From Cupriavidus taiwanensis LMG 19424 (GTDB lineage Bacteria > Pseudomonadota > Gammaproteobacteria > Burkholderiales > Burkholderiaceae): 64,000 nucleotides of DNA. The stretch spans positions 1 through 64,000 of the forward strand of contig NC_010528.1 in assembly GCF_000069785.1 (NCBI RefSeq). The letters are read 5' to 3'. Position numbers and translations under genes: made by a program. Shown here in pieces: positions 30,384-39,355 of the stretch (the first letter of the stretch is position 1; each line of letters begins with the position of its first letter). The notes below the pieces were generated by a model. That model did no database searches and had not been told where the DNA came from. It saw only the letters and a list, made by a program, of their open reading frames with translations.

Positions 30384-30480
30384 TGTGGTTCTGTCTCAGG
30401 AGTGAGTGCGGGCGCCGGGACGTTGCCGGCGCCTGTCGCGGGATGTCTTCTGTTTGCGGAGCTCGGTGATCCGACGGGTC

Positions 30481-31779
30481 TTAGACGGGAATCTTAGTCT
30501 CGTAGTCGATCGCGGTGGAAGCCAGCAGCAGGCCCACGCCGGCCGCGGCGAAGAACATCAGCGCCAGGAAGTACGAGCCGGTGAACTGCACGATCATGCC
30601 GACGATGATCGGCACCGAGATGCCGCCGATGTTGCCGCCCAGGTTCATCACGCCGCCCAGGAAGCCCACCTTGTTGCGCGTGCCCAGCATCGACGGCACG
30701 CACCAGAACAGGCCACACCAGCGCAGGAAGAACAGCGTGGAAGACAGCAGCACGACCACCACCACCGGGTCGGTGACATAGGCCACCGAGAAGATCGACG
30801 CCGTCGCCACCACCGCGGCGATGCCGAACAGCGTGCGCATCACCACGTTGGGCCGGCCGCCGGCTTCCTTCCATTTGTCGGCGATCCAGCCGCCGATCAG
30901 TTCGCCGACGAAGCCGCTGAAGAAGATGATGAAGCTGGCGCCGCCCATCTGCTTGATGTCGAAGCCGTGCACCTTGTTCAGGTAGTTGGGCATCCAGGTC
31001 AGCAGTCCGTAGAACACGGTGTTGAAGCACATCCAGCCGATCGCCATGCACCACACCGAGCGGTACTTGAAGAAGTCGAGCGAGCGGCCCGACAGGTTGG
31101 CCGGCTCGGCGCGGTGTTCATTGGCCAGGGCGTCTTCGATGTAGCGCGCTTCCAGCTCGTTGACGCCGCGGTGCTCGCGCGGGGAGTTGCGCACGTAGTA
31201 CCAGGCCAGCACGCCGGCCAGCACCGTGCCCACGCCGGCGACGATAAAGGCGAGGCGCCATGAACCCAGCGAGGCGATCAGCCAGGTGATGATGATCGCG
31301 CCCAGGGCCGCGCCCAGCGGGGCGCCGCCGTCCAGCAAGGTGGCGCCGCGGCCGCGCTCGTTCTGCGTCATCCAGATCGCGTTGAGCTTGCCGCCGGCCG
31401 GGTAGATCGGCGCCTCGGCCGCACCCAGGCCCAGGCGCGTCAGCAGCAGCTGCGTGGAGTTGGTCGTGAAGGCAGCCACGGCCTGGGCGATGCCCCAGAA
31501 CACGGTGGCGCACGCGATCACGATGCGCGGCTTGTACTTGTCGGCCAGCATGCCGCCCGGCACCTGCATCAGCGCGTAGGTCCAGAAGAAGGAGCTGAGG
31601 ATCAGGCCCTGCATGGTGGGGCTGAGGTCGAACTCCTTGGCGATCAGCGGCATGGCCACCGACAGCGAGGCGCGATCGATGTAGTTGATCGCGATAAGAA
31701 ACAGCATCATCAAAAAAATCTTCCAGCGCACCGAGGTTCTGGCCTCGGTCATCACTGTTGCCCGCGTTGTCGTCTGCAT
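30481..31779 (-). CDS. MFS transporter, anion:cation symporter (ACS) family
   Basis: 432 aa, about 12 membrane segments. The N-terminus NYIDRASLSVAMPLIAKEFDLS with YALMQVPGGMLADKYKPR is characteristic of ACS carriers for hexuronates, galactonate, phthalates and similar carboxylates. Good AGGAG lies before ATG 31779. Upstream of the decarboxylase-like gene on the same strand; it probably imports the substrate. Confidence 0.92.
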   Translation of the reverse strand: MQTTTRATVMTEARTSVRWKIFLMMLFLIAINYIDRASLSVAMPLIAKEFDLSPTMQGLILSSFFWTYALMQVPGGMLADKYKPRIVIACATVFWGIAQAVAAFTTNSTQLLLTRLGLGAAEAPIYPAGGKLNAIWMTQNERGRGATLLDGGAPLGAALGAIIITWLIASLGSWRLAFIVAGVGTVLAGVLAWYYVRNSPREHRGVNELEARYIEDALANEHRAEPANLSGRSLDFFKYRSVWCMAIGWMCFNTVFYGLLTWMPNYLNKVHGFDIKQMGGASFIIFFSGFVGELIGGWIADKWKEAGGRPNVVMRTLFGIAAVVATASIFSVAYVTDPVVVVVLLSSTLFFLRWCGLFWCVPSMLGTRNKVGFLGGVMNLGGNIGGISVPIIVGMIVQFTGSYFLALMFFAAAGVGLLLASTAIDYETKIPV

Positions 31780-31858
31780 GACGGCGTCTCCTGTTTTCGT
31801 CCTTCGGTTGAGGCAGTTCTGATGGGGGTGTCGCGCAACAGGCCGGAGTATAGGATAC

Positions 31859-31898
31859 GTAATCTGTAATTACAACGCGTGTAAGTTATTGATTTTAC
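31859..31898. promoter_or_regulatory. candidate GntR operator region
   Basis: An A/T-rich stretch between the divergent MFS and GntR genes holds an inverted repeat GTAAT-CTGTA-ATTAC (31859-31873) and a second pair of half-sites GTAA...TTAC (31881-31898). The position suits control of both directions by the GntR protein. Confidence 0.55.
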
Positions 31899-31969
31899 GA
31901 TGTTGCGGATGCACAATTTCAGGGTGTGGTAGCCTTGCTGTGGTGCATTTCCCCATTTTGGTGACGTCT

Positions 31970-32689
31970 GTGACACAAACGCTTTCCCCCTCCGCGCGCC
32001 TGCGCACGCTTGGCATGTCGGCCGAGATCGCCGCGCGGCTGCGCACCATGATCGAAGAGGGCGAACTTCCGCCCGGCGCGCGCATCGACGAACGCGCCTT
32101 CTGCGAGACCTTCGATGTGTCCAAGACGCCGCTGCGCGAGGCGCTGAAGGTGCTGGTGTCCGAGGGGCTGGTGCTGCACCGGCAGTACATCGGCTACCGG
32201 GTGGCGCCGCTGGACCTGGAAGAACTGCGCGCCACCTTCGAAACCCTGCACGGGCTGGAGGCGCTGGCGGGCGAGCTGGCGGCGCAGCGGCTGGGCCCGG
32301 CGGCGATGGCCAAGCTGGAGCGGCGCCACCAGGCCATGATCGATGCCCATGCCGCCGGCCGGCGCACCGACTATTTCCGCATCAACCAGGAGATCCACCA
32401 GCTCATCATCGACGGGGCCGCCAACCCGGTGCTGGCCGGCGTCTACGCCGCGCTGATGAGCAAGGTCCACCGCGCGCGCGGCGCCGCCAACGCCGATACC
32501 CTGCGCTGGCAGGAGTCGCACGAAGAACACGAGGCCATCATGGCCGCGTTGCGCGAGCCCGGCCGGCCGCGGCTGGCCCAGGTGCTGCGCAGCCACTCCG
32601 AGAACACCGCCCGGGAAGTGCTGACCGTGGTGGCGCAAACGCTGGCCGAAGGCACCGCGCGCAACGGCGCGCTCAAGCAATCCGCCTGA
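31970..32689 (+). CDS. GntR family transcriptional regulator (FadR/FCD type)
   Basis: 239 aa. Winged helix near residues 12-75 (ARIDERAFCETFDVSKTPLR, EALKVLVSEGLV) and an all-helical FCD domain with the metal/ligand ligands seen in FRINQEIHQLII and ENTAREVL. GTG 31970 is chosen because GGTGA stands six bases upstream; GTG 31961 is an alternative. Divergent from the MFS gene and directly upstream of an FAH-family gene. Confidence 0.88.
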   Translation: MTQTLSPSARLRTLGMSAEIAARLRTMIEEGELPPGARIDERAFCETFDVSKTPLREALKVLVSEGLVLHRQYIGYRVAPLDLEELRATFETLHGLEALAGELAAQRLGPAAMAKLERRHQAMIDAHAAGRRTDYFRINQEIHQLIIDGAANPVLAGVYAALMSKVHRARGAANADTLRWQESHEEHEAIMAALREPGRPRLAQVLRSHSENTAREVLTVVAQTLAEGTARNGALKQSA

Positions 32690-32721
32690 ACCCCCTTAAC
32701 CCTCCACCCACAACGACGACG

Positions 32722-33570
32722 ATGAAACTGGTTCGAGTAGGCAACCCCGGCGCCGAGCGCCCCGGACTGATCGATGCGGCAGGCCGCGTGCGCGACCTGT
32801 CCGGCGTGATCCCCGATGTCGATGCGGCGCAGCTGGCGCCAGCGGCGCTGGAAGCGCTGGCGCGGCTCGACCCGCAGACGCTGCCTGTCATCGAAGGCGC
32901 GCGCTTTGGCGTGCCCTGGACCGGTATCGGCAAGATCGTGGCGATCGGCCTGAACTATGCCGACCACGCCGCCGAAGCCGGCATGCCGCTGCCGGCCGAG
33001 CCGATCGTATTTCTCAAGGCCAATAGCTCGCTCAATGGCCCCAACGATGCGGTGATGCTGCCGTTCGGCTCGCACAAGACCGACTGGGAAGTGGAGCTGG
33101 GCGTGGTCATCGGCACCACCGCGCGCAATGTCTCGCGCGAGCAGGCGCTGGAGCACGTGGCCGGCTACTGCGTGGTCAACGACGTCTCGGAGCGCGAGTT
33201 CCAGATCGAGCGCGGCGGCACCTGGGACAAGGGCAAGGGCTGCGACACCTTCTGCCCGGCCGGCCCGTGGCTGGTGACCCGCGACGAAGTGCCGGACGCG
33301 CAGGCGCTGGGGCTGTGGCTGGAGGTCAACGGCGAGCGCGTGCAGCAGGGCACCACCGCGACCATGGTGTTCGACGTCGCCACGCTGGTCAGCTATGTCA
33401 GCCGCTTCATGACGCTGCTGCCCGGCGACCTGATCGCGACCGGCACCCCGCCCGGGGTGGGCATGGGCTGCAAGCCGCCGCGCTTCCTGAAAGCTGGCGA
33501 CACCATGCGGCTGGGCGTGGATGGACTGGGCGAGCAGGTGCAGCGCGTGGTGGCGTACGGCGAGCGCTGA
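32722..33570 (+). CDS. fumarylacetoacetate hydrolase (FAH) family protein
   Basis: 282 aa. FAH fold with IGLNYADHAAEAGMPLP, TDWEVELGVVIG (metal-binding Glu residues), GYCVVNDVSEREFQIERGGT and LLPGDLIATGTPPGVG. Members close in length and sequence include 2,4-diketo-3-deoxy-L-fuconate hydrolase and proteins labelled ureidoglycolate lyase. They cleave C-C bonds in beta-diketo acids or related compounds. It follows the GntR gene by 32 bp. Confidence 0.9.
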   Translation: MKLVRVGNPGAERPGLIDAAGRVRDLSGVIPDVDAAQLAPAALEALARLDPQTLPVIEGARFGVPWTGIGKIVAIGLNYADHAAEAGMPLPAEPIVFLKANSSLNGPNDAVMLPFGSHKTDWEVELGVVIGTTARNVSREQALEHVAGYCVVNDVSEREFQIERGGTWDKGKGCDTFCPAGPWLVTRDEVPDAQALGLWLEVNGERVQQGTTATMVFDVATLVSYVSRFMTLLPGDLIATGTPPGVGMGCKPPRFLKAGDTMRLGVDGLGEQVQRVVAYGER

Positions 33571-33600
33571 TCCTGGACGCCAAAAGGGTTCCCCATCGAT

Positions 33601-33639
33601 ACGCTTTCATACAAAGCGTTGGGTTTCCATACAAAGCGT
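33601..33639. promoter_or_regulatory. operator-like repeats upstream of the M20 hydrolase
   Basis: CATACAAAGCGT occurs in direct orientation at 33608-33619 and 33628-33639 (20-bp spacing). The first also forms an inverted repeat ACGCTTT-CATAC-AAAGCGT (33601-33619). Further down, CATGACGTTT (33706-33715) is an exact inverted copy of AAACGTCATG (33768-33777), which covers the M20 start codon. Confidence 0.5.
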
Positions 33640-33774
33640 ACGATTAGGGCAACAGTTCTGGCGCAGAAAGCAGCCGGATTACATGGTTTTACAGGAAATA
33701 CCGGGCATGACGTTTCGCTGGGCTTTTCTGCGTGAAATACTGGTTATACAGGTTTCGCCAGAGAGCAAAACGTC

Positions 33775-35019
33775 ATGTCCGAGCACGCCCCCGAAATCGA
33801 GTCTTATCTCGGCGCCACACTCCAGTCCCCCGCGTCGCCACTGAAGCACCGATACTGCGCGCTGGCCGATACCCTCGACAGCCGCGCCGAACTCGAAGCC
33901 ATCCGGCGCAATATCCACCAGCACCCCGAACTGGCCTTCGACGAGGTCCGCACCGCCGGCCTTGTCGCCACCTTGCTCGAAGGGTGGGGCTACGCGGTCA
34001 CGCGCGGCGTGGGCGGAACCGGGGTGGTGGGTACGCTGCGCTGCGGCGAGAGCGGCCACAGCGTGGGCATCCGCGCCGACATGGACGCCCTGCCGATCCA
34101 CGAGCGCACCGCGCTGCCGTACGCCAGCGTCAATGCGGGCCGCATGCACGCCTGCGGCCACGACGGCCATACCGCGATCCTGCTGGGCGCGGCCAGGCAA
34201 CTGGCGCGCACGCGCAACTTCAACGGCACCGTGCATCTGATCTTCCAGCCGGCCGAGGAAATCGGCGCCGGCGGCGGGGCCGAGCGCATGCTGACCGACG
34301 GGCTGTTCGAGCGCTTTCCCTGCGACGCCATCTTCGGCCTGCACAACCATCCGGGCGTGGAGCAGGGCACTTTCCTGTTCCGTTCCGGCCCGTTCATGGC
34401 GGCCTGCGATACTGTCACCATCACCATTCGCGGCAAGGGCGGCCACGCCGCACGCCCGCACCAGTCGGTCGATCCCATCCTGGTGGCGGGCAGCCTGGTG
34501 ATGGCGCTGCAATCGGTGGTGTCGCGCTATGTCGATCCGAACGAAACCGCGGTGGTGACGATCGGCACGCTGCACGCCGGCCACGCCCCCAACGTGATTC
34601 CGGACAGCGCCCGCATGGAACTCAGCGTGCGCTCGTTCAGCCCCGACGTGCGCGCCTCGCTGGAGCACCGCATCCGCCAGCTCGCCACGGCGCACGCCGA
34701 AGGCTACGGCGCGGTGGCCGAGATCGACTACGTGCGCGGCTACCCGGTGCTGGTCAACAGCGAGCGCGAGACCGAATTCGCGCGGCAGGTGGCCGAGGAG
34801 CTGGTCGGCACCGGCAAGGTGGTGGACCAGGCCGCGCGCATCGCCGGCAGCGAGGACTTTGCCTACTTCCTGCAGCAGCGCCCGGGCTGCTTCGTGCGGC
34901 TGGGCAATGGCGCCAACCAGCCGCTGCTGCACAACGCCGGCTACGACTTCAACGACGACAACCTGACCGTCGGCGCGGCGTACTGGACGCGGCTGGTGGA
35001 GCGCTACCTGGGCCACTGA
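33775..35019 (+). CDS. M20 family amidohydrolase (hippurate hydrolase-like)
   Basis: 414 aa metallopeptidase-type deacylase of the hippurate/IAA-amino-acid hydrolase group. Metal and catalytic motifs: RADMDALP, MHACGHDGHTAILLGAA, FQPAEEIGAGGGA, GKGGHAARPH and SEDFAYFL. It would hydrolyse an N-acyl amino acid or similar amide. The N-terminus is about 30 residues longer than usual. It has its own 204-bp leader with operator-like repeats, so may be regulated apart from the FAH gene. Confidence 0.92.
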   Translation: MSEHAPEIESYLGATLQSPASPLKHRYCALADTLDSRAELEAIRRNIHQHPELAFDEVRTAGLVATLLEGWGYAVTRGVGGTGVVGTLRCGESGHSVGIRADMDALPIHERTALPYASVNAGRMHACGHDGHTAILLGAARQLARTRNFNGTVHLIFQPAEEIGAGGGAERMLTDGLFERFPCDAIFGLHNHPGVEQGTFLFRSGPFMAACDTVTITIRGKGGHAARPHQSVDPILVAGSLVMALQSVVSRYVDPNETAVVTIGTLHAGHAPNVIPDSARMELSVRSFSPDVRASLEHRIRQLATAHAEGYGAVAEIDYVRGYPVLVNSERETEFARQVAEELVGTGKVVDQAARIAGSEDFAYFLQQRPGCFVRLGNGANQPLLHNAGYDFNDDNLTVGAAYWTRLVERYLGH

Positions 35020-35043
35020 GCCCGGGTTCCGCGCTACGGGGCC

Positions 35044-35916
35044 TCAACGGAAGAACGCGCTCGGCGGCACGCCGAACTGCCGCCGGAACATGGTCGCGAA
35101 CGCGCTCGGGCTGTCGTAGCCGAGGTCCAGCGCCACATCCACCACCTTGCTGCCGGCCGCCAGCTTTTCCAGCGCGGCCAGCAGGCGCGCCTGCTGGCGC
35201 CATTGGCCGAAGGTCATGCCGGTTTCGCGCGCAAAGCGGCGCTGGATGGTCTTGGGGTCCAGTCCCAGCCGCGCGCCCCAGTCCGCCAGGGTCAGCGCGG
35301 TGTCGGGGGCGTCGGCGATGGCCTCGCAGATCTGCCGCAGGCTGGCGTCGGCCGGGCGCGGCAGGTGCAGCGGCAGCGACGGCACCAGCATCACTTCATC
35401 GAGCAGCAGCCGCATCAGGCGCGCGTCGCGCGTGTCGGGCGCGTAGGGCAGGGCGATCTCCACCGCGGCCAGGATCAGCTCGCGCAGCAGCGGCGAGATG
35501 CCCAGCACCGTGCAGCGCTGCGGCAGGTCGGGCGCGGCATCGGGGCGGATATAGGCGGTGCGCATCTGCACCCGCCCTACCATGCGGATCCAGTGCGTGG
35601 TGCCGCCCGGCATCCACATGCCGCGCGTGGGCGGCACGATCCACTGGCCTTCGGCGGTGGCCACCACCATCACGCCATGCACGGCGTGGATCAGCTGCGC
35701 ATGCGGATGCTGATGCGGCTGGGTCACGTGGCCCGGCAGGTAGTCGGCCGCCATCGCCGTGACCGGCAGCGGGCTGCGGTCGAAGCGGAAATAGGGCGGC
35801 GGATCGGCGTAGGTATCGCCCAGCGCCAGCGTCTCGGGCGTGGGATCGGGAAGCGGCTGGCGGGATCGGCGGCTGTCGGGGGCCGCGGCGGAAAGAGGGC
35901 GGGGGGCGCGCGCCAT
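35044..35916 (-). CDS. AraC family transcriptional regulator with cupin sensor
   Basis: 290 aa. An N-terminal cupin-like domain (HQHPHAQLIHAVHGVMVVAT, WMPGGTTHWIRM) and C-terminal double helix-turn-helix (about 195-290; TLADWGARLGLDPKTIQRRF, VVDVALDLGYDSPSAFATMF, FGVPPSAFFR). Divergent from the Fsr-like MFS gene, its probable target. Related proteins control efflux pumps. Confidence 0.9.
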   Translation of the reverse strand: MARAPRPLSAAAPDSRRSRQPLPDPTPETLALGDTYADPPPYFRFDRSPLPVTAMAADYLPGHVTQPHQHPHAQLIHAVHGVMVVATAEGQWIVPPTRGMWMPGGTTHWIRMVGRVQMRTAYIRPDAAPDLPQRCTVLGISPLLRELILAAVEIALPYAPDTRDARLMRLLLDEVMLVPSLPLHLPRPADASLRQICEAIADAPDTALTLADWGARLGLDPKTIQRRFARETGMTFGQWRQQARLLAALEKLAAGSKVVDVALDLGYDSPSAFATMFRRQFGVPPSAFFR

Positions 35917-36043
35917 GTCCTTTTCTCCAAGGTTGCGAACCTATTCTCGCAGGACAGGCGCCGGCGTGCCAGCTAGCATCGGTGCTCAGATCCTTCATGG
36001 CCGGCGCCCCCGTCGGCCGCTTTCCGTTTGTCGAGAGCCGCCA

Positions 36044-37291
36044 ATGAGCACAACCATCGACTCCGCGCCGGCTGGCGCAGCCCCCGCGACCCCCTCGCTT
36101 TCCCCGTCCCCGCAGGCGGAACGCACCGGCTTCCGCGTGCTGTCCGCGATCAGCTTCGCCCACTTCCTCAACGACATGATCCAGTCGTTGATCCTGGCGA
36201 TCTATCCGATGCTGAAGGGCGGCTTCAATCTCAGCTTCACCCAGATCGGGCTGCTGACCATGACCTACCAGGTCACTGCGTCGCTGCTGCAGCCGGTGGT
36301 GGGCCTGTACACCGACAAGCATCCCAAGCCGCATTCGCTGTCGGTGGCGATGGGCTTTACGCTGGCCGGCCTGCTGCTGCTGTCGGTCGCGCCCAGCTAT
36401 GGCGTGCTGCTGGTGGCCGCGGCGCTGGTCGGTACCGGTTCGTCGATCTTCCATCCGGAGTCATCACGTGTGGCGCGCATGGCATCGGGCGGCCAGCACG
36501 GGCTGGCGCAGTCGATCTTCCAGGTCGGCGGCAATGGCGGCAGCGCCATGGGCCCGCTGCTGGCCGCGCTGATCGTGCACCAGCAAGCCAGCCTGGCGTG
36601 GTTCTCGCTGGCCGCGCTGGTGGGCATCGTGGTGCTGTGGCGCATCGGCGGCTGGTACGCGCGCCAGCTGGCGCAGGGGGCGCGCAAGCGCAAGGCGGCC
36701 GGTGCGACCGCCAGCCCGGTGGCGACGCGCGTGGTGGTGCGGGCCATGGTGGTGCTGATGGTGCTGGTGTTCTCCAAGTACTTCTACATGGCCAGCCTGA
36801 CCTCGTACTACACCTTCTATCTGATGGAGCGCTTCGCGCTGGCGCGCCAGGACGCGCAGCTGCACCTGTTCCTGTTCCTGTTCGCGGTCGCGGCCGGCAC
36901 CATCCTGGGCGGCCCGATCGGCGACCGCATCGGCCGCAAGCGCGTGATCTGGGCCTCGATCCTGGGCGTGGCGCCGTTCACGCTGCTGCTGCCGCACGTG
37001 GGCCTGTTCTGGACCACGGTGCTGACCTTCATCATCGGCTTTATCCTGGCCTCGGCGTTCTCGGCGATCCTGGTGTTTGCGCAGGAGCTGATCCCCGGCA
37101 AGGTCGGCATGGTGTCGGGGCTGTTCTTCGGCTTTGCCTTCGGCATGGGCGGCATCGGCGCCGCGGTGCTGGGCGGCATGGCCGATACCCACGGCATCCG
37201 CGCGGTGTACGAGTACTGCGCCTACCTGCCGCTGCTGGGGCTGCTGACGGTGTTCCTGCCGGATCTGCGCGAAGGGCCGCAGCGCGCCTGA
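36044..37291 (+). CDS. MFS transporter, fosmidomycin-resistance (Fsr) family
   Basis: 415 aa, about 12 membrane segments. ISFAHFLNDMIQSLILAIYP at the first segment, GLYTDKHPKPHSL, and GTGSSIFHPESSRVARMASG are characteristic of Fsr-type exporters. Likely exports a small phosphonate-like or other toxic compound. Start at ATG 36044; a longer upstream frame is not conserved. Divergent AraC gene likely regulates it. Confidence 0.92.
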   Translation: MSTTIDSAPAGAAPATPSLSPSPQAERTGFRVLSAISFAHFLNDMIQSLILAIYPMLKGGFNLSFTQIGLLTMTYQVTASLLQPVVGLYTDKHPKPHSLSVAMGFTLAGLLLLSVAPSYGVLLVAAALVGTGSSIFHPESSRVARMASGGQHGLAQSIFQVGGNGGSAMGPLLAALIVHQQASLAWFSLAALVGIVVLWRIGGWYARQLAQGARKRKAAGATASPVATRVVVRAMVVLMVLVFSKYFYMASLTSYYTFYLMERFALARQDAQLHLFLFLFAVAAGTILGGPIGDRIGRKRVIWASILGVAPFTLLLPHVGLFWTTVLTFIIGFILASAFSAILVFAQELIPGKVGMVSGLFFGFAFGMGGIGAAVLGGMADTHGIRAVYEYCAYLPLLGLLTVFLPDLREGPQRA

Positions 37292-37310
37292 AGCGGGCCT
37301 GAAGCGGGCC
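37289..37310. repeat. 11-bp tandem duplication at the MFS stop codon
   Basis: TGAAGCGGGCC occurs twice head to tail; the first copy begins with the stop codon of the Fsr-like gene. Probably a small slippage duplication. Confidence 0.7.
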
Positions 37311-37327
37311 AGGCGAGCGCGCGGCGC

Positions 37328-37879
37328 TCAGTCGCCTGACTTGCCTTCGCCGCCATCGCCCGGTGGCGGCTCGAACATGCGCAGCCAGCGGCGCAGCAGC
37401 GCGGCCAGCTGCGCGCGCTCCGTCGCGGTCAATCCTTCCAGCAGGCGGTGCTCGTTGGCCACGTGCAGTGCCAGCGCATGGTCGACGCGCGCGCGGCCGG
37501 CGTCGGTGAGCGCCACCAGCAGCCCGCGCCGGTCGTCCGGCTTGGGTTCGCGCCGCACCAGTCCGGCCCGCTCGAGGTGGTCGAGCCGGTTGGTCATGGT
37601 GCCCGAGGTGATCATCAGCGAACCGATCAGCGCCCCCGGCGACAGCGCATAGGGCGGCCCGGCCCGCCGCAGCGTCGCCAGCACATCGAACTCCCACGGC
37701 TGCAGCCCGGTTGCGCCCAGCGCGGCCTCGATCGCCCGGCCGGTATGGCGGTTAAGCCGGCCCAGACGCCCCAGGATGCCCATCGGCGAAGTATCGAGGT
37801 CAGGCCGTTCGCGCGCCCATTGGGCGAGGATGCCGTCGACATGGTCGGGCGCGTCTTCGGGTTTGCGGCGGGAGGTCAT
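37328..37879 (-). CDS. MarR family transcriptional regulator
   Basis: 183 aa winged-helix regulator: LQPWEFDVLATLRRAGPPYA, MITSGTMTNRLDHLERAGLV (recognition helix) and REPKPDDRRGLLVALTDAGR (wing, Asp-Arg-Arg). Divergent from an EamA transporter gene; two matching palindromic sites lie between them. Confidence 0.93.
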   Translation of the reverse strand: MTSRRKPEDAPDHVDGILAQWARERPDLDTSPMGILGRLGRLNRHTGRAIEAALGATGLQPWEFDVLATLRRAGPPYALSPGALIGSLMITSGTMTNRLDHLERAGLVRREPKPDDRRGLLVALTDAGRARVDHALALHVANEHRLLEGLTATERAQLAALLRRWLRMFEPPPGDGGEGKSGD

Positions 37880-37908
37880 CAGGGCAGGCAGGACGAAGCG
37901 GATCGAAG

Positions 37909-37963
37909 TATCTTGACATCAATCAATCGCCTTCGTAAAGTGATTTATCTTGACATCAAGAAT
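37909..37963. promoter_or_regulatory. two MarR-type operator sites
   Basis: TATCTTGACATCAA occurs at 37909-37922 and 37946-37959. The core TTGA-CA-TCAA is palindromic and the second site extends to TCTTGACATCAAGA (37948-37961). Spacing is 37 bp. Sites flank the divergent promoters of the MarR gene and the EamA transporter gene; the second ends just before the transporter ATG, suggesting repression. Confidence 0.7.
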
Positions 37964-37969
37964 ATCGAC

Positions 37970-38881
37970 ATGAAGGCGAATGCCAATTCCACGACTGGGA
38001 TCGCCGGCTCAAGCCTGAAGGACATCCTGCTGACCGGCCTGGCCCCCGCAATCTGGGGCAGCACCTACCTTGTCACCAGCCAGTGGCTGCCGCCGGGACA
38101 GCCCTTGCTTTCCGGCGTAATCCGGGCGCTGCCGGCCGGGCTGGCGATGCTGGCCTTCGGCAGGCAGCTGCCGCGGGGCGGCTGGTGGTGGCGCGCAGCG
38201 GTGCTGGGCGTGCTCAATATCGGCTTCTTCCAGGCGATGCTGTTCATCGCCGCTTACCGGTTGCCGGGCGGCGTGGCGGCAACGGTCGGCGCGATCCAGC
38301 CGTTGATCGTGGTGGTGCTGGCGTGGGCCTGGCTGGGTGCGCGGCCGCGCCCCGCCGCGTGGATGGCCGGCGCGGGCGGCCTGCTGGGCGTGGCCCTGCT
38401 GGTGCTCGGGCCGGCCGCCCGGCTGGATGCGGTGGGCGTCGCGGCGGCGGCCGCGGGAGCGGTGTCGATGGCGGTGGGCACGGTGCTGACGCGGCACTGG
38501 CGGCCGCCGGTGTCGCCGCTGGTGCTGACGGCATGGCAGTTGTGCGCGGGCGGGCTGTTCCTGCTGCCGTTCGCGCTGGTGCTGGAACCGCTGCCGGGGC
38601 ATTTCACGCCGGTCAACTGGCTGGGCTACGCGTGGCTCAGCGTTGTCGGCGCCGGTTTCAGCTATGCGCTGTGGTTCCGCGGGGTAGCGCGCATGGCGCC
38701 GGCGGCGGTGGCGGCGCTGGGCCTGCTCAGTCCGGTCAGCGCCACCGTGCTCGGCTTCCTGGTGCTCGGGCAGTCACTGACGGCAGTGCAGGCCGCGGGT
38801 GCGCTGCTGGTGCTGGCCAGCGTGTGGCTTGGCCAGCGCGCGACGGCACCCGCCACGGCGGCGCGCACGCAGGCGGCCTGA
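37970..38881 (+). CDS. EamA/DMT family transporter
   Basis: 303 aa with ten membrane segments in two EamA repeats. LAPAIWGSTYLVTSQWLPPG and RALPAGLAMLAFGRQLP in the first half, and LGYAWLSVVGAGFSYALWFR with LLSPVSATVLGFLVLGQ in the second, are typical of drug/metabolite exporters such as YedA. The ATG at 37970 follows the MarR site directly. Confidence 0.92.
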   Translation: MKANANSTTGIAGSSLKDILLTGLAPAIWGSTYLVTSQWLPPGQPLLSGVIRALPAGLAMLAFGRQLPRGGWWWRAAVLGVLNIGFFQAMLFIAAYRLPGGVAATVGAIQPLIVVVLAWAWLGARPRPAAWMAGAGGLLGVALLVLGPAARLDAVGVAAAAAGAVSMAVGTVLTRHWRPPVSPLVLTAWQLCAGGLFLLPFALVLEPLPGHFTPVNWLGYAWLSVVGAGFSYALWFRGVARMAPAAVAALGLLSPVSATVLGFLVLGQSLTAVQAAGALLVLASVWLGQRATAPATAARTQAA

Positions 38882-38978
38882 TGTCATCCGCGAAGGGTGC
38901 TGCTGCCGCGCGGAATTTTGCGGCATCATGGCGGGCACTCGAGACAGACGTGCCCCGTTTCCGCCGACGCCGCCGACG

Positions 38979-39242
38979 ATGCCAGCCGCCCCAGACCCTT
39001 CCGCCCCCGCCACGCCGCCCTGCGAGCGCTGCCTGGCGCTGGCCGACGACCCCCGCCGGCGCGAGCCGCCGGCCTGCCTGGCCTTGCGCGGCACCGCGCC
39101 GGTGGTGACCCAGAGTGCCGCCGGCGTGCCGTACAGCATGCTTTCGTTCTGCTGCCGCGACTGCGGCACGGGCTGGCGGCTCTATGACCGCGCCAACGAA
39201 CTCTTTGTCTCCTGGGTGCCGGAGCGGGCGCTGGAGCGCTGA
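38979..39242 (+). CDS. small Cys-rich protein of unknown function
   Basis: 87 aa. CERCLAL near residue 15 and FCCRDCGTGWRLYDRANELF near 57-76 suggest a zinc-ribbon-like fold. No family is recognised with certainty. The start is uncertain: ATG 38979 begins the Cys-rich part, while ATG 38928 would add 17 residues; neither has a clear ribosome site. It lies between the EamA gene and the Bug-family gene on the same strand. Confidence 0.6.
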   Translation: MPAAPDPSAPATPPCERCLALADDPRRREPPACLALRGTAPVVTQSAAGVPYSMLSFCCRDCGTGWRLYDRANELFVSWVPERALER

Positions 39243-39355
39243 GCACGCCGCATGGATCGGCTAAGATAGCGGCTGTTCCACGCCGGGCCGGCCCGTTGCC
39301 GCCGCCTGGCCGCTTCCGTCGAATCTCTCCCGCGAATTTCTCCCGCTTTTCCATC

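Noticed and set aside
33732..35762. 676-aa plus-strand frame overlapping the M20 hydrolase and AraC genes
   Set aside because: Arg/Pro/Ala-rich shadow; the M20 protein in another frame and the AraC protein on the minus strand explain the region.
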